DNA of 64,000 bases from Alishewanella tabrizica (GCF_014652375.1 NZ_BMYR01000011.1:1-64000), one strand, 5' to 3'. Shown: positions 8,508 through 16,972, numbered from the stretch's first letter. A program made the numbers and translations. The notes: a model not told the origin generated them from the sequence alone.

Positions 8508-9239
8508 TTATTCGGCTTTTACTACATCCAATAATTCAACATCAAACACTAATACGCTGTTTGGTGGAATAGTTCCCATATCACGATCACCGTAAGCTAA
8601 CTCCGCCGGAATGGTAAAGCGGAACTTAGAACCCACGCTCATTAATTGCACACCTTCAGTCCAACCAGGGATAACTCGGTTTAATGGGAACTCAATTGGT
8701 TCACCACGCTCAACTGAACTGTCAAACACCGTGCCATCAGTTAATTTGCCCGTGTAATGCACTTTGACAGTGTCGGTAGCTGCAGGTTTGGCACCTTCTG
8801 CAGCTTGGACCACTTCGTACTGTAAACCAGACTCAGTAACTATCACCCCTTCTTTTTTAGCATTTTCAGCTAAAAAGGCATCGCCAGCCGCTTTAGCAGA
8901 GGCCGCTGCTGCTTCTGCTAACTTAGTTTGCTCATTACGATATGTTTCATCTAATGCAGTAAGTAGTTGCTGAATGTCTTCTTCTGACAACTCTGACTTA
9001 CCAGCAATACCGTCTTGGACGCCACGTAAAATCAAGTCGGCCTTCAAATCGACAGTAATTTTGCTATATTCTTCAACAGTACTTTGTAAATAACGACCTG
9101 CAGAAACACCTAAACTGTATGCCTGCTTGGCCTGCTCCGTATCTAACACCGGTGCCGGTTCTACTTTTTCTGTTTTGTTACAAGCACTCAGCGTTAATAA
9201 CGCTACAGCAACAAGGGTAAGTTTGGTTTTTAAACGCAT
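8508..9239 (-). CDS. fkpA: FKBP-type peptidyl-prolyl isomerase, FkpA/Mip-like lipoprotein
   Basis: This periplasmic folding factor speeds proline isomerisation. The ATG at 9239 has GGAG six bases upstream and gives 243 residues. The leader ends in LLTLSAC, a lipobox with Cys20, so unlike the soluble E. coli FkpA it is probably membrane-anchored, as in Mip proteins. An N-terminal dimerisation region with a long helix (about 35-125) is followed by the FKBP domain (about 130-240) with VKVHYTGKLTDGTVFDSS and FRFTIPAELAYGDRDMG. It sits next to slyX as in E. coli, but with a WD40 gene between them. Confidence 0.93.
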   Translation of the reverse strand: MRLKTKLTLVAVALLTLSACNKTEKVEPAPVLDTEQAKQAYSLGVSAGRYLQSTVEEYSKITVDLKADLILRGVQDGIAGKSELSEEDIQQLLTALDETYRNEQTKLAEAAAASAKAAGDAFLAENAKKEGVIVTESGLQYEVVQAAEGAKPAATDTVKVHYTGKLTDGTVFDSSVERGEPIEFPLNRVIPGWTEGVQLMSVGSKFRFTIPAELAYGDRDMGTIPPNSVLVFDVELLDVVKAE

Positions 9240-9253
9240 TCTTTTCTCCAAAG

Positions 9254-9274
9254 TTTAGCAGGTTAACTGCTAAA
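9254..9274. promoter_or_regulatory. Perfect inverted repeat in the fkpA leader
   Basis: TTTAGCAG (9254-9261) and CTGCTAAA (9267-9274) form a perfect inverted repeat around GTTAA. It lies just upstream of the fkpA ribosome site and between two divergent genes. It could be an operator or, in the fkpA mRNA, a hairpin beside the ribosome site. Confidence 0.4.
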
Positions 9275-9325
9275 GTATGATTTAATAAAGGTCAGTTGGC
9301 TTAGCTATACTACCGCTTTGTACGG

Positions 9326-10318
9326 ATGAGGTTAACACCCAAGATGAAATATCCTGTGCTTTTCCTGAGTTTATTGCTAAGTTCTTGCAGTAAAGTAGAG
9401 ACTCAGCCTGTTGCACAATGGCAACACGTTGCAAATGTTAGCTATGCTGCGGCGATTTCATCGAATGCCCAGTTCGCTGTCGTGTCTTCAATAACAGATG
9501 GTGTTGCCTTTTGGGATTTACAACAAAATGCTTTACTTTATCAATGGCGTCACAAAGACGCTGATGACAATTTAGTATTTAACCTAGCACTGAGCGACGA
9601 TAACAGCCATGTATTGACCGCCGATCAAGATACCTTTGCGCTCTGGCGCACAGCCGATGGTGCAAACGTTGGCTTTTGGCAAACTGATCAATTCACTATC
9701 CGAGATATTGCCGTATCTAACCAAGGCGCTCATTTACTGTTAGGTAAAAGTGATAACACGGTGCAGCACATCACGCTTAGCAGTGGCAGACGCCTTGATT
9801 TTTTAGGCCATACCGAGCGCATCAACAGTGTCGCTATGTCGCCTAATGGCCGTTATGCCCTTACCGGTAGCAATGACTACAATGCCTATCTCTGGGATAC
9901 TCAGACCGCACAAATTTTATATAGTTTCACACATCCAAGCCGAGTTACAAAAGTGGCTCTCGATCCACAAGGACGCTTTGCCTTCACCGCAGACAGTCAA
10001 CAATTGGCTCAAATTTGGAATATTCAAACAGGTGAACGGGTTAGCCAACTGCAAATGACGGCGCGGCAACAAATTTTTAGTGCTGTACGCTTTAGTGATG
10101 ACGGCAAATACTTATTAACTGGGGCACCTACACGTAACTTAGTGTTATGGGATGTTGCAAGCGGTAAAGAACTTCAACGTTGGCGTGTTGCTCCTAGGGT
10201 CGGTAGCCGCCCTGCCAGCGCCGTCGTTCATGCAGTCGCTTTTCTTGACGCTACGCGTATAATAAGCGAAAGCTCCAGTGGCCTAGCCGAAGTATGGAAA
10301 ATTACCCATGACCATTGA
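9326..10318 (+). CDS. WD40-repeat lipoprotein of unknown role
   Basis: The 330-residue protein starts with a lipoprotein signal ending LLLSSC (Cys at about 21), so it is predicted to be exported and lipid-anchored. The remainder is about seven WD40 blades, enough for one closed beta-propeller. The clearest are GHTERINSVAMSPNGRYAL, VTKVALDPQGRFAFT and FSAVRFSDDGKYLLTG. A second ATG at 9344 would give a shorter leader. A -10-like TATACT is at 9306-9311. Its end overlaps the slyX start by 11 bases, implying co-expression. Propellers are scaffolds, so a role in envelope protein complexes is possible; no function is known to me. Confidence 0.85.
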   Translation: MRLTPKMKYPVLFLSLLLSSCSKVETQPVAQWQHVANVSYAAAISSNAQFAVVSSITDGVAFWDLQQNALLYQWRHKDADDNLVFNLALSDDNSHVLTADQDTFALWRTADGANVGFWQTDQFTIRDIAVSNQGAHLLLGKSDNTVQHITLSSGRRLDFLGHTERINSVAMSPNGRYALTGSNDYNAYLWDTQTAQILYSFTHPSRVTKVALDPQGRFAFTADSQQLAQIWNIQTGERVSQLQMTARQQIFSAVRFSDDGKYLLTGAPTRNLVLWDVASGKELQRWRVAPRVGSRPASAVVHAVAFLDATRIISESSSGLAEVWKITHDH

Positions 10319-10535
10319 TAACAATGAAATACAGCTTCATTTAATTGAACTGGAGAGTAAAATTGCTTTTCAGGAAGATACCGTCAACAGCTTGCACCAA
10401 GAGCTGTTAGCACATCAAAAGCGTATTGAACAATTGCAACGGCAGATTATTCTGCTCGCAGAAAAACTCCGCCAGTTACCCGAGGAAAGTGGTATTTTGC
10501 GGCCAGAGGAAGAACCTCTACCGCCTCATTACTAA
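10308..10535 (+). CDS. slyX: SlyX family coiled-coil protein
   Basis: The 75-residue protein is nearly all alpha-helical heptads (about residues 6-55) and ends in the family signature PPHY. Its function is unknown in any species. It overlaps the end of the WD40 gene and is therefore probably translated from the same mRNA. It converges on yheV with only three bases between stops. Confidence 0.93.
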   Translation: MTIDNNEIQLHLIELESKIAFQEDTVNSLHQELLAHQKRIEQLQRQIILLAEKLRQLPEESGILRPEEEPLPPHY

Positions 10536-10538
10536 CTA

Positions 10539-10745
10539 CTACTCAGGTTTAAATACCCCAATCACCATTTCTTTGCTGCGCGTTGATTGCACGACTTGTG
10601 GCTCGGGCTGTGACATTTGGTAACCACAACTGACACATTCAACTTTCTCAATGTTGTTTTCAAAAAACAAACTCATGGTGTCTGTTGTTTTACATTCTGG
10701 GCAACTGGCACCTGCAATAAAACGTTTCTTTTTCCGTTGTGTCAT
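10539..10745 (-). CDS. yheV: YheV-type zinc-ribbon protein
   Basis: The 68-residue protein begins with a basic stretch and RFIAGASCPECKTTDTM, with a second pair of cysteines in VECVSCGYQM. The four cysteines form a zinc ribbon. The tail VIGVFKPE matches E. coli YheV. The family role is unknown. It is divergent from yheS, as in E. coli where yheV and yheS lie in the same neighbourhood. Confidence 0.92.
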   Translation of the reverse strand: MTQRKKKRFIAGASCPECKTTDTMSLFFENNIEKVECVSCGYQMSQPEPQVVQSTRSKEMVIGVFKPE

Positions 10746-10857
10746 GTTGACCTCTTCGCTAGTTCTGAAAACCGAGTGTGAATTTCTTTCACAGCCCTTG
10801 GCTTATTGGGGATATAGCGTAAAATTGCTGGCTTAGTTCACTGTCACAGGGAAAAAC

Positions 10858-12771
10858 ATGATCCAGCTACAACAGGTTGAGTTACGCCGCGGTATTAATG
10901 CACTATTTAGTGGCGCAGATCTTACCGTATTTCCAGGGCAAAAGGTGGGAATTGTCGGCGCTAATGGCTGCGGTAAGTCCAGTTTATTTGCCTTGCTACA
11001 AGGTAAACTGCATGCAGATACCGGTAATGTAAACCTGCCATCCGCTTGGGTAGTTGCAACCGTTGCACAAGAAACGCCTGCACTTGACTGCTCAGCCTTG
11101 GATTATGTGTTACAAGGTGACGAAACATTATTCCCATTGCTCTTAAAAGCACGCAACCAATGTAGCGAGAGTGATCTTGCAGCAATACATCAGCAAATAG
11201 AGGCGCTAGACGGTTACCGAGCTGAAGCCAAAGCCGGTACGTTACTCGCGGGCTTAGGCTTTAGTGGCGAAACGCAGAATTTACCCGTGAAATCCTTTTC
11301 AGGTGGATGGCGTATGCGAATGAACTTAGCCAAAGCCTTAATGAAACCAGCTGATTTGCTCCTCTTAGATGAACCCACTAATCACCTTGATTTGGACGCT
11401 GTGCTTTGGCTAGAAAAATATCTCAGCAATTATCCCGGTACATTATTACTCATTAGCCATGATCGGGATTTTTTAGATGCAGTGACTGACAATACCGTGC
11501 ATATTGAACGGCAGATCCTCACACTTTACAAAGGCAACTATAGCCAATTTGAACGTCAACGAGCTGAACAATTATCGCAGCACCAAGCTAATTTCGAAAA
11601 GCAACAACGCCAAGTTGCGCATTTACAACAGTTTATTGACCGTTTTAAAGCGCAAGCTACTAAAGCTAGACAGGCACAAAGCCGGATTAAAGCCCTAGAA
11701 CGCATGACGATCTTGGCGCCAGCGCATGTAGATTCTCCTTTTAGCTTTAGTTTCCGTGAACCAAAGTCTTTACCAAATCCTTTATTAAAAATGGACGATG
11801 TACAAGCTGGGTATGCCGACAAAACCATTTTAAGTAATATTAATTTTCAATTATTACCGGGAAGCCGAATCGGGTTACTCGGACGAAATGGCGCTGGTAA
11901 ATCGACGTTAATAAAGCTGTTGTCTGGCGAATTAGCACCAAGAAGCGGTGAAGTTTGGTATGCCAACGGCGTTAGCCTTGGCTATTTTGCTCAGCATCAG
12001 TTAGAAACTTTAAGACCACAAGATTCGCCACTGCAGCATTTAGTTAGATTAGATCCACTTGTACCAGAACAAAAACTTCGGGACTTTCTGGGGGGGTTTG
12101 GTTTTCATGGCGATAAAGCCCTTGAAGCTTGTGCCCCTTTTTCTGGCGGCGAAAAAGCGCGCTTAGTACTAGCCCTGTTAGTGTATCAACGCCCTAATTT
12201 ATTGTTATTAGATGAGCCAACGAACCATCTTGATTTAGATATGCGCGAAGCAATTGTCATGGCTCTGCAAGATTTTGCAGGAGCAATCGTGATTGTGTCG
12301 CATGATCGCCATTTACTAAGTAGTACCACAGATGAGTTTTACTTGGTGGCGCATGGTAAAGTGGCGCCATTTGATGGTGATTTACAAGACTATTATCAAT
12401 GGTTACAAAACGATGCCCGTCAGGCACAGGCCAATTTAGTAGATGTCACCTCTAGCAGTGGCAACAGCGCTGGTCAGCGCAAAGATCAAAAAAGATTAGA
12501 AGCTGAATTGCGAAATCTGTTACGACCATTGAAAAAGCAAATTGAGCAACTTGAACTGCAACAGCAACAATTAACCTCACAACTGGCGCAGCTTGAGCTA
12601 AAAATGGCCGATGCGACACTTTACGAAGCTGAACATAAAACGCGTTTAACCGCCCTTTTGGCCGAACAAAACCAAGCCAGTAGCGCCTTAGCGACTATTG
12701 AAGACCAGTGGTTTGCTGCACAAGAACAGCTTGAGACAACCAGCCAACAATTCTGGGAATCAGCGGGCTAA
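10858..12771 (+). CDS. yheS: ABC-F family ATPase YheS
   Basis: This ribosome-associated ATPase carries two ATP-binding domains and no membrane segment. Walker A motifs are GANGCGKSS (about 34-42) and GRNGAGKST (about 342-350); signatures are SGGWRMRMNLAKAL and SGGEKARLVLAL; Walker B with LLLLDEPTNHLD occurs twice. The linker between the domains (about 225-285) is charged and helical, and a C-terminal coiled coil covers about 545-630. Length 637 equals E. coli YheS. ABC-F proteins bind the ribosomal E site and act on stalled or slow translation. The next gene starts one base after its stop. Confidence 0.95.
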   Translation: MIQLQQVELRRGINALFSGADLTVFPGQKVGIVGANGCGKSSLFALLQGKLHADTGNVNLPSAWVVATVAQETPALDCSALDYVLQGDETLFPLLLKARNQCSESDLAAIHQQIEALDGYRAEAKAGTLLAGLGFSGETQNLPVKSFSGGWRMRMNLAKALMKPADLLLLDEPTNHLDLDAVLWLEKYLSNYPGTLLLISHDRDFLDAVTDNTVHIERQILTLYKGNYSQFERQRAEQLSQHQANFEKQQRQVAHLQQFIDRFKAQATKARQAQSRIKALERMTILAPAHVDSPFSFSFREPKSLPNPLLKMDDVQAGYADKTILSNINFQLLPGSRIGLLGRNGAGKSTLIKLLSGELAPRSGEVWYANGVSLGYFAQHQLETLRPQDSPLQHLVRLDPLVPEQKLRDFLGGFGFHGDKALEACAPFSGGEKARLVLALLVYQRPNLLLLDEPTNHLDLDMREAIVMALQDFAGAIVIVSHDRHLLSSTTDEFYLVAHGKVAPFDGDLQDYYQWLQNDARQAQANLVDVTSSSGNSAGQRKDQKRLEAELRNLLRPLKKQIEQLELQQQQLTSQLAQLELKMADATLYEAEHKTRLTALLAEQNQASSALATIEDQWFAAQEQLETTSQQFWESAG

Positions 12772-12772
12772 A

Positions 12773-13297
12773 ATGCATTACACATTGGATAATACACTTG
12801 ACGCAGTGCCACTTCGGCTCAATAGCGAGTCGTTTTGGCAGTTCAGCTTAACGTTTTACCCGAATGTAAAAACCGTGTGCTTACGTTGGCAAAATGAATA
12901 TCAAGCAAACGTTAATGTGCTGCTGGCACTTTGCTATGCGGAATACTTAGCCTGGCAAGTGGTACCCGCCTCGTTGCCATCGGCCTTGGTATCCTTACAG
13001 ACAGTAAATCTCCAGCTAACACAAACATTACGTCATTGCCGGGGGCGCCTGACTGACCTCCCCATCTCCACAGAACAACATCGTTTACTGAAAGAGAGTT
13101 TATTAAATTGTGAATTGGTTGCTGAAAGCGTTGAACAACATCTTATTTGCCAAAGCTTACACTTTCGACCTCAGGTACAACCTTACAATTTAGAACACTA
13201 TTCAGATACCTTGGAATCAGCTACAGCAAAAACATTAACTGACGACATCGTTGATCTACGTCAAGCTCTGGTCATACTGAAAACACATACTGTCTAA
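12773..13297 (+). CDS. TIGR02444 family protein, unknown function
   Basis: The ATG at 12773 follows the yheS stop after a single base, giving 174 residues and probable translational coupling. The sequence shows SFWQFSLTFYPNVKTVCLRWQNEY (positions about 17-40), typical of TIGR02444 proteins, then helices with no recognisable catalytic motif. No signal peptide or membrane segment is seen. An earlier in-frame start inside yheS (12698) is rejected. The function is unknown. Confidence 0.82.
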   Translation: MHYTLDNTLDAVPLRLNSESFWQFSLTFYPNVKTVCLRWQNEYQANVNVLLALCYAEYLAWQVVPASLPSALVSLQTVNLQLTQTLRHCRGRLTDLPISTEQHRLLKESLLNCELVAESVEQHLICQSLHFRPQVQPYNLEHYSDTLESATAKTLTDDIVDLRQALVILKTHTV

Positions 13298-13300
13298 AAC

Positions 13301-13342
13301 GTGATCTAAATCATGCCTCTCTTTTGTAACGTGACTTACACT
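13301..13342 (+). promoter_or_regulatory. Class II FNR-type promoter of the DUF3149 gene
   Basis: GTGATCTAAATCAT (13301-13314) carries the perfect FNR core TGAT-N4-ATCA. A -10 TACACT lies at 13337-13342, exactly 22 bases after the box. With a start at 13349 the box is centred at -41.5, the classical place for FNR activation. This suggests induction at low oxygen. Confidence 0.65.
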
Positions 13343-13373
13343 GCCAGAAACGTTGCACTAACAGGAGAAGGAT

Positions 13374-13514
13374 ATGAACATTTGGCATGAGTTTTTAAAT
13401 GATCCCATTATTTTTATTTCATTTAGTGGATTAGCCATTGTGATTGGATTGTGCGTTTTTTACGCCGTGTACTTTACCTACAAAGTACGTCACGCAGAAG
13501 ACGAGACACCTTAA
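13374..13514 (+). CDS. DUF3149-type single-span membrane microprotein
   Basis: The 46-residue protein has an excellent ribosome site (AGGAGAAGG) four bases before ATG. It has one hydrophobic helix (about 12-35) preceded by LNDPIIFISFSGLAIVIG and a charged tail rich in K, R, E and D. This matches the DUF3149 pattern of small inner-membrane proteins whose function is unknown. The FNR-type promoter upstream links it to microaerobic or anaerobic conditions. It faces fdxA, whose stop is 12 bases beyond its own. Confidence 0.8.
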   Translation: MNIWHEFLNDPIIFISFSGLAIVIGLCVFYAVYFTYKVRHAEDETP

Positions 13515-13526
13515 AAAGCCTCCAGC

Positions 13527-13850
13527 TTACGTCTCTAAATAAGGTAATTTATCGGCTATACCGTTCCAGGCATCCGCATCGGCGGGTGCCGGTTTAACTT
13601 CACGAATATTAGGCCATAATAATGCTAGCTCGGCATTTAAGCCGATAAAGGCTTCTTGCCCTGCAGGTACTTGGTTTTCCTGAAAAATAGCTTGCGCTGG
13701 GCACTCTGGTTCACACAACCCACAATCGATGCAGATAACTGGGCTAATGGCTAAAAAGTTAGGTCCTTCAAAAAAAGCATCCACGGGACAAACGGCAACA
13801 CAATCCGTGTATTTACACTTGATACAATTTTCAGCTACCACAAAGGCCAT
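13527..13850 (-). CDS. fdxA: Seven-iron ferredoxin FdxA
   Basis: The ATG at 13850 has GAGGAAA upstream and gives 107 residues. The first cluster motif is [14 protein letters not shown] and the second [12 protein letters not shown], the pattern of Azotobacter-type ferredoxin I with one 3Fe-4S and one 4Fe-4S cluster. The C-terminal extension of about 50 residues is typical. It transfers electrons in the cytoplasm at low potential; its partner is not shown by context, though the adjacent flavoprotein is one candidate. Confidence 0.94.
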   Translation of the reverse strand: MAFVVAENCIKCKYTDCVAVCPVDAFFEGPNFLAISPVICIDCGLCEPECPAQAIFQENQVPAGQEAFIGLNAELALLWPNIREVKPAPADADAWNGIADKLPYLET

Positions 13851-14071
13851 AATTTTCCTCTCCCATTCCGCAGCATGCCACACCATTAAACTTCGCCGTT
13901 ATAGTAAGCAATGCGCCAACATCATAGATAGCGATCATACTGAAGCGGACGTGAAAAACAACTGAGAAACGCATTCGACTACGGACAGCAGCAGCAAGAT
14001 CACGTAAAATAGTGTTTTAGTCAGATCTCTGGCGTGCACCTTCTCAATCAAAACCATTGGATTACTCTGTT

Positions 14072-15694
14072 ATGCTGCGTTTAACTGAAATTAAATTACC
14101 TTTACATCATCAAGATGAATCAGCTGAGCTAAAAGCAGCCATCTTGTCAAAGCTTGCTATCGATGAAAGTAATTTAGTAAGTTACACGGTTTTTAAACGC
14201 GGTATTGACGCGCGCAAAAAAACGGATATTCAGTTGATTTATACATTGGATGTTGAAGTACAGGATGAAGCACACCTCTTAAGGCGTTTTGCCAAAGATC
14301 CACATGTTAATCTTGCTCCGGATACTCGCTATAAGTTTGTCACCCAAGCGCCATCGCATTTAAAAAGCAGACCCATCGTTGTTGGGCTAGGCCCATGCGG
14401 TCTTTTTGCCGGATTAATACTCGCGCAAATGGGCTTTAAACCGATTATCTTAGAACGTGGTAAAGCCGTTCGGGAACGTACCAAAGATACCTTTGGATTT
14501 TGGCGAGGACAAGCGCTTAATCCTGAATCGAACGTCCAATATGGCGAAGGCGGCGCAGGCACGTTTTCAGATGGTAAGCTCTATAGCCAAGTTAAAGATC
14601 CAAAACACTACGGCCGTAAAGTATTACATGAATTTGTTACTGCTGGCGCGCCCGAGGAAATCTTGTATGTCAGCAAGCCACACATTGGCACCTACAAACT
14701 GGTTTCGATGGTTGAGAAAATGCGCGCTAACATTATCGCCCTCGGTGGTGAAATTCGCTTCAGTAGCCGTGTAGATCAACTGCATATTAACGAAGGTCAA
14801 CTCACTGGCGTGACTTTAAATAATGGTGAAGTGTTGTCTTGCCAACATCTTGTTCTGGCCGTCGGCCACAGTGCCCGCGATACCTTCCATATGCTGTATG
14901 ATGCAGGTGTCTATATTGAAGCTAAACCGTTTTCGGTTGGATTTCGAATAGAACATGAACAGTCAATGGTAGACGCCTGTCGCTGGGGCCCCAATGCGGG
15001 TAATGCTATTTTAGGCGCAGCCGATTATAAACTGGTGCATCATTGTAAAAATGGTCGTACCGTTTATAGTTTTTGTATGTGTCCTGGCGGTACCGTCGTT
15101 GCTGCAGCGTCTGAAACAGGCGGCGTAGTTACAAATGGTATGAGTCAATACTCAAGACACGAGCGTAACGCTAACAGCGCAATTGTGGTAGGCATTCATC
15201 CTGAACAAGATTACCCAGGGCATCCCTTGGCCGGTATTGAATTACAACGGGCTTTGGAGCAAGCTGCTTTTGAACTGGGAGGCAAAGATTATCGCGCGCC
15301 AGCTCAGCTTATAGGCGATTTCCTAAAAGGGGAATCATCAGCTGAATTAGGTGATGTGAAACCTTCATATACCCCTGGCATTACTCTCACCGATTTAACA
15401 TCGCTATTACCTGAGTTTGCTACAGCCGCAATTCGAGAAGCTATCCCCGCTTTTGAGCAACAAATTCGTGGCTTTGCCAAAGCAGATGGTCTACTAACCG
15501 CAGTTGAAACGCGCACATCGTCGCCTATTTGTATTAAACGCGGGATCGATTTTCAAAGCATCAATGTAAAAGGACTGTATCCAGCAGGAGAAGGCGCAGG
15601 TTACGCGGGTGGTATTTTATCTGCAGCCATCGATGGTATTCGAGTAGCAGAAGCGTTAGCCCTTGATATGCAAAAGGGAGCAAACATTGATTAA
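14072..15694 (+). CDS. COG2509-type FAD-dependent dehydrogenase, uncharacterised
   Basis: The start at 14072 (MLRLTEIKLPLHHQDE) matches the family better than a TTG five codons upstream, and gives 540 residues. A small N-terminal domain (1-80) precedes an FAD-binding fold with VVGLGPCGLFAGLILAQMG (about 98-116), then QYGEGGAGTFSDGKLYSQ, and a C-terminal GEGAGYAGGILSAA that closes the flavin site. No signal peptide. The substrate of this large family is unknown. The gene is divergent from fdxA. Confidence 0.87.
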   Translation: MLRLTEIKLPLHHQDESAELKAAILSKLAIDESNLVSYTVFKRGIDARKKTDIQLIYTLDVEVQDEAHLLRRFAKDPHVNLAPDTRYKFVTQAPSHLKSRPIVVGLGPCGLFAGLILAQMGFKPIILERGKAVRERTKDTFGFWRGQALNPESNVQYGEGGAGTFSDGKLYSQVKDPKHYGRKVLHEFVTAGAPEEILYVSKPHIGTYKLVSMVEKMRANIIALGGEIRFSSRVDQLHINEGQLTGVTLNNGEVLSCQHLVLAVGHSARDTFHMLYDAGVYIEAKPFSVGFRIEHEQSMVDACRWGPNAGNAILGAADYKLVHHCKNGRTVYSFCMCPGGTVVAAASETGGVVTNGMSQYSRHERNANSAIVVGIHPEQDYPGHPLAGIELQRALEQAAFELGGKDYRAPAQLIGDFLKGESSAELGDVKPSYTPGITLTDLTSLLPEFATAAIREAIPAFEQQIRGFAKADGLLTAVETRTSSPICIKRGIDFQSINVKGLYPAGEGAGYAGGILSAAIDGIRVAEALALDMQKGANID

Positions 15695-15746
15695 ACAACA
15701 TGGAAGAGCAGCAAATACAGCATTTCACGGTTTAGATGTTGGTTTG

Positions 15747-15774
15747 TTGACGCTTTAAATTTATTTTTTATAAG
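15747..15774 (+). promoter_or_regulatory. Possible promoter upstream of the small secreted ORF
   Basis: TTGACG (15747-15752), a 16-bp spacer and TATAAG (15769-15774). The FNR box lies just downstream of its predicted start point. Confidence 0.4.
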
Positions 15775-15805
15775 CCCTTGTAGTTTTGTAATAGAGTGGT
15801 CATTA

Positions 15806-15819
15806 TTGATTCAGATCAA
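15806..15819. promoter_or_regulatory. Perfect FNR box
   Basis: TTGATTCAGATCAA matches the full FNR consensus TTGAT-N4-ATCAA. No good -10 lies 22 bases downstream, so activation from -41.5 is not obvious. Placed about 30 bp after the start of the possible promoter at 15747-15774, it could instead repress. Confidence 0.65.
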
Positions 15820-15840
15820 ACTATATGCAGTAACTGATTC

Positions 15841-16155
15841 ATGCGCGTTTTAAACCTGATCATTGCGTTTTTATACTTAAGCCTGTTGGTGACAACAGAC
15901 TTGGGTACTTCGCATGATCAAAGGTTATCCCCACTAGCAGATAGTCAGTTTCAAGCGGTGCAATCGCAAGCCACGGGCAGCAGTCATGGTACTAGCACTG
16001 CGGCTGATCATGAGCCTGATGAGCCTGACGCAACGTTATCTTTTCACCCCAAAACTAAAATTAACCTTAACGACTTAATCATTCCCATTTATAGCTCGCC
16101 TTGGTTATCTTTCTCGAGCAGCCCAAACTCGGCAAGAGCGCCCCCCGCTATCTGA
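15841..16155 (+). CDS. Small exported protein of unknown function
   Basis: The 104 residues begin with a hydrophobic signal segment (about 4-21, MRVLNLIIAFLYLSLLVTTD) and continue with a low-complexity part rich in S, T, D and E, then a short hydrophobic stretch DLIIPIYSSPWLSF. I do not recognise a family. The ribosome site is poor, and the reading could be wrong. It sits 21 bp after a perfect FNR box and 75 bp before the CBS-domain gene, suggesting oxygen-linked co-expression. Confidence 0.45.
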   Translation: MRVLNLIIAFLYLSLLVTTDLGTSHDQRLSPLADSQFQAVQSQATGSSHGTSTAADHEPDEPDATLSFHPKTKINLNDLIIPIYSSPWLSFSSSPNSARAPPAI

Positions 16156-16230
16156 TCACACATACCATTTTTTAAATTTTATTTTCTTTCTCGCACGGCC
16201 TCTGCGTGCTCAATATATGTGGATCTTATT

Positions 16231-16791
16231 ATGAAAAAATTAGCCTTATTCAATTTAGATGCTGTTGACCAATTGGTACAACCTGCTGATTACGCTGAAA
16301 CAACACTGAACAGTCCCGCCTTAAGTGTGGTATCTGACTTTAAACACAGTCAACCTACCATTATCGAAGGTAATACCTCTGCCGCAAGTGCGTTAGAAAT
16401 GATGCAACAAGAACATTGCCAACTAAAGCTTGTGGTTAATGCGGATGAGGAAATGACGGGTTTAGTGCATATTGATCAACTGTCTGAACAAGCCATTATG
16501 CGTCAAGTTATCCAAGGTGAAAATCGACACAATATTAAAGTAAGAGATTTAATGCGTCCTCGCGATAACGTAAAAGCCTTAGCTTATCAACAATTACAAA
16601 ATTGTACGATTGCTGATGTGATTAATACGCTGCAATCAAATGGTGAACAGTATTGCTTAGTGGTTGATCGTGATAATCATCAGATCAGAGGTTTGATCCA
16701 TGCCCAAGACTTAGCAAGACGCTTAAGAATGCCATTAGCTATTCGGCAGCAACCCACGTTTTTAAGAATCTTTGATAGTTTAAGTGCTTAA
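16231..16791 (+). CDS. CBS-domain pair protein
   Basis: The start at 16231 (MKKLALFNLDAVDQL) has GGA seven bases upstream and gives 186 residues. Two CBS motifs are visible: SAASALEMMQQEHCQLKLVV leading to MTGLVHIDQL, and TIADVINTLQSNGEQYCLVV leading to IRGLIHAQDL. A pair of CBS motifs forms one nucleotide-sensing module, usually for AMP, ATP or SAM. There is no catalytic domain, so it is probably a stand-alone sensor. It may share an FNR-controlled transcript with the small ORF upstream. Confidence 0.85.
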   Translation: MKKLALFNLDAVDQLVQPADYAETTLNSPALSVVSDFKHSQPTIIEGNTSAASALEMMQQEHCQLKLVVNADEEMTGLVHIDQLSEQAIMRQVIQGENRHNIKVRDLMRPRDNVKALAYQQLQNCTIADVINTLQSNGEQYCLVVDRDNHQIRGLIHAQDLARRLRMPLAIRQQPTFLRIFDSLSA

Positions 16792-16838
16792 TCACAACAG
16801 GTAAAAGTGTTATCTCATCGAACAGACTTAGCATAGTA

Positions 16839-16935
16839 AGCTGGACCGCATAATAAGCGTAATCCAGCTGAATAATGCTTTATGATCAGGTCTGCGGGCT
16901 GTTGTGTTACTCCGAGCATAATGGCCCGCTTTTTT
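16839..16935 (+). ncRNA. Candidate structured RNA with terminal U-run
   Basis: AGCTGGA (16839-16845) pairs with TCCAGCT (16863-16869), with an inner CGC/GCG extension (16847-16849 and 16857-16859). A second stem GCGGGC (16894-16899) pairs with GCCCGC (16924-16929) and is followed by six Ts. The second loop is 24 bases, large for a simple terminator. The region lies between the CBS and CLCA_X genes and could be a terminator with extra structure, a small RNA or an attenuator. A 70-codon minus-strand reading frame here has no family likeness. Confidence 0.35.
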
Positions 16936-16972
16936 GTTGCAGTGCTAGGTATTAACTCGCTACTATATTCGC

